Origin: Diplocarpon mali
Lineage: Eukaryota > Ascomycota > Leotiomycetes > Helotiales > Drepanopezizaceae
Reading direction: 5' to 3'
NCBI GenBank assembly: GCA_024741835.1
Contig: JAENRP010000465.1
Span: 1 to 27,678, forward strand
DNA: 27,678 bases
A model generated the notes under the pieces. The model saw nothing but the letters and a program-made list of their open reading frames with translations. It ran no database searches and was not told where the DNA came from. Made by a program: the position numbers and the translations under genes. This document shows, piece after piece, positions 21,201 through 27,678 of the stretch. Each line of letters begins with the position of its first letter. The stretch's first letter is position 1.

Positions 21201-22139
21201 TAGAATTGTTATATGATTTTATATAGATTTTTTAAATCCTTATTCTATTAAGGTTTACTATTTATAGATAACTTGGATTTAGGTATTACCTTATCTATAG
21301 CTTTTGTGAATTTTATAGTAAAAGTATTTACTAAGTCTTCTAGTTCTTGATTTATACTAAAATCTTTAGAATATTCGAAATCTAAGAAGACGTTTTTAAT
21401 TATCCTTTTAAATTTTTCTTAATCTAAATTTTTTATATTATATTATAGAATAGTAGGGTAAGACCTAGTATTACTAATACTAGTAGTAATAGTAAATAGA
21501 ATCCTAAAGTGATTAGAACCTAGATCTAGCATAGTTTGCCAGTTTACGATTTTATTTACTATTCCTTAAGTAGTAAATGTTAAATTTATAATAAAGGGAG
21601 TTATTATATTTGATTTAAAATAAGTTCCTTCCTTTAGAGTATTTAATAGATATAAAGAGTATTTCTTTATAATATCTAATAAAATTTAAGCATAGTAATC
21701 AGTTTCTTTAAAGGGGTCCTATTAAGGGTAATATATATTAAAGTCTCTTAAAAATATTAAATCCTTAGAAAACAATATTAGTAAACAGTCTCTTTTTAAG
21801 AATTTAATATTATTCGGCATTTTAAAGTAACTTATATTATAGATGTTAATTAATTGAATAGAAAAAACATTTATAATAATATAATTAGGATCAATTGGTA
21901 AGCTAAGCGCTAGCGTAGCGTATATTTTATTTGAAATATAAAATATCGTTCTAGGCCTAAAGGAATTTTGATTTAAAAGGATTTGTTTAAAACTAGAATG
22001 TATAATAGATTTATATAATAAATCGTTCTCTTATATAATTTAAGGTTCTTAAATCGCAATTAAATCAATAGATAACTCTACGGCCATTTGTAAAACATGC
22101 TTTATAATAGGCAAGCTTTTATTTATATTAATTTATAGG
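18295..22139 (-). pseudogene. LINE ORF2: endonuclease, RT, RNase H, zinc tail (degraded)
   Basis: The endonuclease starts just below 22139 with the same phase as the plus copy (first bases 1 modulo 3, at 22057, 20503 and 20137). RT keeps SQIGSRLYKSAI at about 20506-20471, and the YADD box now reads YIDN at 20137-20126. RNase H appears as IYTNDS-IAKG around 19235 and GHTNIIKNKEADKLAK at about 18878-18831, in phase 2. The C-terminal tail has CIYSNRETPIYLILSYKEYY from 18546 and ends LDRETRAIIALNS, in phase 0. Thus the phase changes twice (between 20126 and 19223, and between 18875 and 18546), indels that RIP does not explain. Stops are TAA or TAG. Full complement of domains, but catalytic residues are lost. 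Confidence 0.85.
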
Positions 22140-22142
22140 CAT

Positions 22143-23930
22143 TTATTCCTAATTATTATTAATAGAAGATAGAGCGCCAAATCGATTTATAATAGTAGTA
22201 CTATTAGTAGTACGTTTTTCTATAGATTTGTTTTTAATTGTAATAAAAACTTCATATAGCTTAGAATTAGCCGAATGTATAGTTTCTTTGCAATTAGCGC
22301 ATTTAATACTAGTATGCTTGCACTTAGTATTTACCTTATAAGTATTATAGGTATAAGTCTGTCTTATATAGTTGCCTTTATATAGAGAGCATTTTAGTTC
22401 TCTTTTATAAAGAACCTTTGAATGGCCAAATCTAATATATATTTTATACTAATATATACTATTAGTATTTATATATTTAACGACTTTTACTAAAGTGCTA
22501 CTAATATATAGTCTTTTACTTATAGCTTACTTAGCCTGATTTTCATTTAGGAAAGAGATAATAATTGTACTACTCTTATATAAACTAGAGTTACGTTTCT
22601 CTCTTAGAGTAGCCTAATAGGATTTTCCTACTAGGGTAAAACCCTTATTAAAGGTTTTAATCTCTTTTAAAATTAGCTTTAAGTCTAAGCTATGCTCTAT
22701 ATTAAAATCCGCAAACGGAATACTATAAATAGGTACTTTATACTATAGCTCTCCCTTTTCAAGGCTAGTTAATTAAGGAAGTACCCCTTTAATAATAGCC
22801 TTATTTGAAATTACAAAATTAATGCTAAACGCAAAAGTAGTAGTTAAAATAATATTTCTATATAAAGATAAGGATATAATAGCGATTACTAAATCACTAA
22901 AACTATTCTTTTTAAAAGTAGCATTAATTCGATTATATAAAGCAATTGACGAAAAAGAAGTAGTCGAAGCCAAAGGGGACTATAAAAGGGTGCATCTCTT
23001 AAAAAGGACTGGCTTACCGTTTCCCTTTGGCTTATTAGGCCTTGAATTCGCAATAGGGTTCCTAGGGCTACCCGCAGCCCTAGCCCTATTCCTATTAGCG
23101 CCACCTATACTAATACTACTAGTAGTAGCGCTAGTACTATGATTTGCAGTAGTAGCTATAATAGCTATTGCTGCTAACTTAATTGCTTAAGCATACGTTT
23201 TTAGCGTTTGCTCGATTTTCTATATTGCTCTCTTTAAATTAGCTACTTATATAGCTAGAATTATAGAAGTATTTTTAATATAGTTATGCTCTATATATTC
23301 TTTAAAAACCTTAAGTAAATTAAGTAGTTTCATTTGTTTTTCTTAAGAATTAGTCGCTAAGTATGCTTTAATAAGGAGGTCTCTTGCTTAAAGTATAAGC
23401 TTAATTGATTTATTAGTACTAATACTACTAGCGTCGTTTTAGAAGGAGAAGTCGATCCTAGGGGTTTTATTAGCTCTCTAATCAATTAGGGATAGTGGTC
23501 CCCTTTTGGCATTATTAATAATTTGGCTTAGATTAGCCGAAGGAGCCGCATTCTACATTCGGCTAGCGTTAGTTTAAATAGGGGTAAGATTGAGGGAGTT
23601 AATACTCGAATCTCTACCTCTTGCAATAGGGTTACTCCTAGGGGTTAATTCGACTTTAGAAATCGAATCAAAGCCTCTAATAGGGCTAGGTATCTCTTCC
23701 TCCTCTATAAGGGAGTCGGAGTCGTAGTAGGAGACGCCTGCGGGGTCGCCTAAGGGCTCTATACCACCTACTTTGCTATTATAGTAGTAATAAGCCACTG
23801 CAGCTTATAAGGGCAAAAGGGCAAGGTGTTTAGGGTATTCTGCAAAGAATGGAAGGTAGTAGGCGTCGTTTGCTAAGGGGTGAAAAATCCAGAAAAGAGG
23901 TTGTTGGTCTAGTACTATATTAGTATTATA
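22143..23930 (-). pseudogene. LINE ORF1, RIP-degraded
   Basis: It ends at TAA 22145-22143 and holds phase 2 modulo 3 upstream without a shift. From N to C it has an acidic, Ser/Tyr-rich stretch (SYYDSDSLIEEEEIPSP near 23720-23680), a TPRIDFSF box followed by a predicted helical segment (LLNLLKVFKEYIEH, LKRAI-KIEQTLKTYA) between about 23460 and 23190, and a Pro/Gly/Ala-rich linker with IGGANRNRARAAGSPRNP at about 23107-23054. The part from 22980 down matches 15303-16142, and the zinc-knuckle remains lie near 22390-22270. The N-terminal limit is unsure: no ATG is visible near 23800-23930 and a GTG at 23798 is not convincing as a start. The helical and zinc-knuckle layout fits Tad-like ORF1 Gag proteins. 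Confidence 0.72.
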
Positions 23931-24710
23931 GCTTATCTCTTTTTTGAATTTTCTTATAATAATATCTTTATTAATTAGTGCATTAGGCTCTTAGATAGTA
24001 TTTACTTTATCGCATTATCCTTAAGACTTAAGTCTATAAAGAAGCGACTTAGTATTTATAACGTTTATTTAAGTATTAATAAGGGCATTGAAAAGCTTTT
24101 GATTATATTCTATAAGGTGGATTTTCAATTTGTCTTTATTAAAAAGAAATAACTCCTGTATTTCGATTATAAATAAGGGATCCGTTTAAGAGCGTTAACT
24201 AATAATAGCTTTAAAAAGGCTGCCGCAGTTCTTAAGATAAAAAGCTACCTTAAAAGGTATAGTAGTTCTACTTGCATTAATCTATTAAAGTACTAAAGGT
24301 TGCTTTAAAGTAAAGATTAAAAAGATAAGATTAGAGATTCGAGTCTTATCTTCTAAGGTATTTTTATTGCAGATAGCTATATAGTTATTGCAAAAGGCTA
24401 TAAAACCACTAGTCTTATAAGAATTGTCTAAAAGCATTTTAAGAAGGTATCCTTATTTCGTTATTACTATAATTAGATTGCTATTATTAGTAATAGGTCG
24501 TAAGATCTCCTTTCGCTTTATTTTTATAGTTATTTAAGCTAGTTAAGATTTTAAATTAAGTGCTTAAGAAGTCTATCGACTTATCTTCTTTATAGATAGA
24601 GTGAGTTTTATATTCGATTAAGAGCTAATCTACCTATTAAGGCTTCCTAAAGCGGGTCTTTATCTAATTAATAGGATTTAATAATCTAAGACTCGCTTAC
24701 TAGCAAAATT

Positions 24711-24734
24711 GACTCGTTGGCTAGGATCGCAAGT
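24711..24734 (+). repeat. dispersed copy of the 24-bp repeat
   Basis: It begins GACTCGTTGGCTAGG and ends CGCAAGT, and is exactly 24 bases, like the Copia-2 units at 12831 and 9340. It lies inside the unidentified minus-strand frame, outside Copia-2. Confidence 0.6.
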
Positions 24735-26096
24735 AATAATCGGATTTTCTTTATTAGCAGCACTTGCATCTCTTTTTATTAAAATAACTTAATTTTAAAG
24801 ATTAAGGCCAATCAAGTAAGGAGGTTTAGGATAAGCGATAAGCTAATAGGCTCCTCTACTTTTCGCTATTATAGCTAAAAGGTAAAGTCTATAGTGCATT
24901 TAAAGGACTTATTAAATAAGATTAAATATTATATTATAAAGAAAATAAGAAGGTATAAAGGTCGCATTATCTATAAAATAGAAGTAATAAAGATATATCT
25001 CTACTTTTTATCTTATAATAAAGAGAAATATACTTATAAAAGCACTATTATTAATAGTAAAATTGTTAATTAAAAAGCGGCATTTAAAGGGTTTAGGTAT
25101 TATAATTGACCCTTCTTCTTTTATTTCCTCTTGCTATTTATTACTTAATAATATCGAAAAGAAGGAATTATTCTATTCAATTAGCTCTAACGCCTTTAAG
25201 GCTTTAGGATCAGCCTTGAATTTTATAGTACCTAAAGATGCCTTTATTATTAATAGGTTAGATTTGCGTATCCTTAAAGAGATAAAGAATTGATTATTAA
25301 AGTGGATTAGAAAAAGATTAATATCTTTTATTATATAGAGAAGTTTAAAGTATTTAATAGTTTTATTAATATTGAATCCTTTATAATTAAGACTATAGTA
25401 AATCAAAAGAGAGCGAATATAAAGGTCGCAAAGTCTTTTCCCTTTGATTCTTATATTAAAAAGATACTATTAAAAGCAAGTTTTTATTATAAAAGACACT
25501 TGAATATTATATTATTCTTTAAGCTTAAGGTTAAGAATAACCAATTAAGGTATATTGCTATAATTATAAATATCCTAATTAATAGATTCCTCTTTACATT
25601 CTCTTTCTCATAAGATAAAATAGTCTTACTTAGCATTTAAGAGACTAGGTTTTTAACTTCTATAATTATTAAAGAATTAAACTATATCTATAAGGGCGAA
25701 CTCATTTAAGATAAGCTATTAAATCTATTTAATAGCTCTCTTAATTATCTTTAAAGCAATAGGAATAGGGTCTTCGTTTATATTATCGTTTTTAAAACAG
25801 TTATATATAAATATAAAGAAGTTAAGAACTAGCTCCTTTAAGTTATTAAAGAAAGAGTCTAAGCGAGCGCGCAATCCTTTAATTTTAAATTGCAAATTAG
25901 CTAAAGTAGCTATTAAACGATCTATCCTTTTTAAAGGTTAAGTTAAAATAGGTCGTCTAGCTAAAGGAGAGTCCTTTAAAGATTCGGAAAATTCTAAAGA
26001 GGCTACGCTAAGCGTTTAGGCAGTTTATTCAATAGCAGTTTTAAGAATTATTTTAATAAAAGGCAAGTTAGGTCTAGTTTTAAAATTCTTACTTTT

Positions 26097-26121
26097 AACT
26101 CTTAATTTAAGACTGCGAGTC
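26097..26121 (+). repeat. dispersed copy of the 24-bp repeat
   Basis: It reads AACTCTTAATTTAAG then ACTGCGAGTC, so the ends ACTC and GAGT match the Copia-2 units. It lies inside the unidentified minus-strand frame in the opposite orientation to the decayed protein, coding for SLKLRV there. Confidence 0.6.
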
Positions 26122-26945
26122 AAATTATATAATTTAGCGCTTATTATATCTTTAGGCTAAGAAGCGAATTTTAAGGTAGGCTTAATTATAAATAACCAAT
26201 TCCTTTCTTTATTATTAAAGAAATCTCGTTTAAACCTTAGTATAAGAGTCTAATTCTCTTTTAAAATAAGCAAACTATAAGTAAAAGCGCAAAGCCTTAG
26301 CATATTAATAATAGTACTATTAAGTAAGGTAATATCTATAGCCTAGTTTGATCTTTTTATAGCTCTATTAGCTACTATAAGTACTGTATTAGATAGGCCT
26401 ATAAATCTACAATTGCAAATTCGATTGCCTTAGAATTTTACTACTCCTTTTTAAATAATAAAGAAATTAAGAATCTAAATAGCTTTAGCAATAGGAGTGT
26501 TTTCCTTAAGGATTTTTAATAACACTTGCCTTTTATTATTAGAATTAATATTTATTAGAAAGCGCGAATAAAATAGGAGTCCTTTCTTATTAGTAGCTGA
26601 ATTATCTAATTGTTAAATAGATTCTTCCCTTTTATCTTAGTTTATTTTAAAAGTATCGGCTAAGGTTATATATTAATCTGCATTAGCTAAGAATTCCTCT
26701 TTAAAGATTCCCTTTAATCTTAATTCCTTAATTAAGAAGTCGTTAAATTAAAGGATTCCAAAGGCCACTTGTATTAAAAGGTTATTAATAGCATTCGCGT
26801 AAGCTAAAAGGAGTTTCTATTATTCTATATCTCCTAAGGCTATATAAGTCGATTTAAAGCTTTCTAATAATGCAATAGCTCTACTATCCTATGAGAAGTT
26901 TATAACTATTATCTATTTATCTCCTATTATAATAGATAAAACCAT

Positions 26946-27330
26946 TTGAAAATTCTTTAAAGGTATATTACTTATGAAAGATAAGGAGTGCGAATAAGAG
27001 AGTTTAATAGGATATAAGAATTAAAAGGGTATACAAACTGCAATAGGTTTACTATATATATATTAAGGAGATTGGACTTTTTATTTATTATTTAAGGAAA
27101 GTAATAGGAATGCTATAATTAAAGGCTAATATTAAGAGTATAAAATAAGTTAAAGTAGGTAAGAAATTAAAGTGATTTTAAAAGATCTATATTTTAAATA
27201 ATAAAAGAGGCGACCTTACTAAAAATGTAAAAATAAGGATTATAAGAAGGTAGGATAATTAATAAGCTAAGAAATCGTTTAGTATTCCTACTTGCGTTCT
27301 TCAGATATTTTAGGAATAATAACTTAAGGT
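26946..27330. other. no recognisable gene; stop-rich AT DNA
   Basis: The minus-strand phase that is depleted of stops on both sides has about one stop in eight codons here, so this part does not look coding. It separates the unidentified frame from the integrase-like fragment and may hold an element boundary, but I see no terminal repeat. Confidence 0.45.
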
Positions 27331-27678
27331 TATAATTAATTAGGTATTTTAATATTCTTTACTTGCAGGACTAGCTTATAAGTTAAATTGGAAAAATCTT
27401 AGTCTTTATCTAAGGGTTTAAAATTGCTTATATCGCTATTAGTTCTTATAAAAGATTTTAAGGTTATATCGATTTCTGATTCGTCTTTTAAAGGGAATAA
27501 GGTTTAATTATATTAATAAAAGCACTTTAGTCGGTTAGCTATAAAGGTTCCTTTAATATCGATTCTATTAAGTTCTTAAAGAGAATAGTATCCCTTTTCT
27601 TTCTACTTAGACTTAACCTTAAATAGACTAAGCTATTAATAGTTAAGTCTAGTATCTACTAATATATTAATACTTCTT
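27331..27678 (-). pseudogene. possible Gypsy integrase C-terminal fragment
   Basis: The minus strand in phase 2 reads LSLFKVKSK-KEKGYYSL and ELNRIDIKGTFIANRLKCFY between about 27630 and 27500. In many fungal Gypsy elements the integrase ends with a YxLxELDGxxxxGTxAGNRLKxF-type tail, and this fits it with a few G-to-A changes. Downstream (27495-27340) the frame carries on with an acidic stretch DESEID. The fragment is cut by the window edge, so the upstream integrase core cannot be checked. The match is by eye and short; another retroelement or chance is possible. Confidence 0.35.
27361..27384 (-). repeat. dispersed copy of the 24-bp repeat
   Basis: Read on the minus strand it starts AACTTATAAGCTAGT and ends CTGCAAGT. 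It aligns with the Copia-2 unit at 9340-9363 over its full 24 bases with few differences. In the minus-strand frame it encodes LTYKLVLQVKNIKI, close to the Copia-2 array peptide TLKLGLQVKFIKI. Confidence 0.55.

Larger units (their letters stand above)
18008..23930 (-). mobile_element. Tad1-like LINE, minus-strand copy with poly-A tail
   Basis: It holds, from right to left, ORF1, ORF2 (endonuclease, RT, RNase H, zinc-finger tail), a 3' UTR and a poly-A tail at 18008-18037. It starts inside RT of the plus-strand LINE, so it most likely inserted there by target-primed reverse transcription. The upstream end is not resolved: the ORF1 phase continues without a break into the unidentified frame beyond 23930. 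It is more heavily mutated than the plus-strand copy. The remainder of the plus-strand LINE does not reappear on the far side within the window. Confidence 0.8.
23931..26945 (-). pseudogene. unidentified long degraded reading frame
   Basis: I do not recognise this protein. One phase (first bases 2 modulo 3, checked at 26804, 25961, 25406 and 24302) runs about 1,000 codons with stops at roughly one in 25. The alternative phase I read at 25170-25030 has about one in five. The stops are nearly all TAA or TAG, as RIP makes from Gln or Trp. A possible start ATG is at 26945-26943. Readable pieces are LLLAYANAINNLLIQVAFGI near 26815, TYSLLILKEN, ANLQFKIKGLRARLDSFFNN around 25905, SLGTIKFKADPKALKALELI at about 25234-25176, and KTSGFIAFCNNYIAICNKN near 24400. 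It is rich in Leu, Ile and charged residues, with likely helices. The phase continues into the LINE ORF1, so it is either an N-terminal extension or a separate gene or element part in the same phase by chance. Confidence 0.6.

Noticed and set aside
22822..23142. 106-residue plus-strand frame and overlapping minus-strand frames
   Set aside because: The plus frame and the 22889-23104 minus frame are shadows of LINE ORF1. Only the minus phase that continues to the zinc-knuckle tail is real.
25063..25293. 76-residue plus-strand open frame
   Set aside because: It lies opposite the long minus-strand frame, which keeps its phase for kilobases. The plus frame has no family features and no continuation.
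1..27678. tRNA, rRNA, promoter or terminator signals
   Set aside because: Low-complexity AT-rich DNA gives many TATA-like strings, so none can be called. No cloverleaf or conserved rRNA stretch was noticed.

Overview
The window looks like a heterochromatic, repeat-only block from a filamentous ascomycete (Pezizomycotina) with repeat-induced point mutation (RIP). It holds nested LTR retrotransposons of the Ty1/Copia superfamily, two LINE copies resembling the fungal Tad1 group, and one long decayed reading frame that I cannot name. TpA is everywhere and CpA is scarce. Almost every stop inside a recognisable frame is TAA or TAG where the family has Gln or Trp. Many Asp, Gly, Cys and Val codons carry G-to-A changes. 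I found no intact protein gene, tRNA or rRNA, and the short open frames present are shadows of decayed elements.

Layout. 1-1997: the 5' part of a Copia element (here 'Copia-2', copy I) on the minus strand, with its 5' LTR at 1803-1997. 1998-7125: the pol and 3' part of a different Copia element ('Copia-1') on the plus strand. 7126-13315: a full-length Copia-2 (copy II) on the plus strand, with two 195-bp LTRs and one gag-pol frame of about 1,650 codons. 13316-14882: a second copy of the Copia-1 3' part (the same stretch as 5595-7125), followed by 14883-15300, which has no recognisable gene. 15301-18007: a LINE on the plus strand, cut off at both ends. 18008 to about 23930: a second LINE copy on the minus strand with a poly-A tail (a T tract on the plus strand), ORF2 and ORF1. 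About 23931-26945: a long minus-strand frame of unknown identity, in the same phase as the LINE ORF1. 27331-27678: a minus-strand fragment resembling the end of a Gypsy integrase.

Two observations support substitution-only decay. The two LINE copies align with a constant coordinate sum (38285) from the ORF1 fragment to the reverse transcriptase, so there is no net indel over about 2.7 kb. The coding parts of the two Copia-2 copies likewise keep a constant sum (9127). This is what RIP predicts. The elements once worked as ordinary retrotransposons (Gag particle, protease, integrase, RT and RNase H for Copia; nucleic-acid-binding ORF1 plus endonuclease, RT and RNase H for the LINE), but none can be functional now.

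The items most worth a second look are: (i) the unidentified minus-strand frame; (ii) a 24-bp repeat with ACTC/GAGT ends found in several different elements, which forms an in-frame 13/16-codon array inside Copia-2 pol; and (iii) the Copia-2 copy II junctions, which lack a target-site duplication and suggest ectopic recombination. Family names come from motifs read by eye. Boundaries other than the Copia-2 LTRs are approximate.
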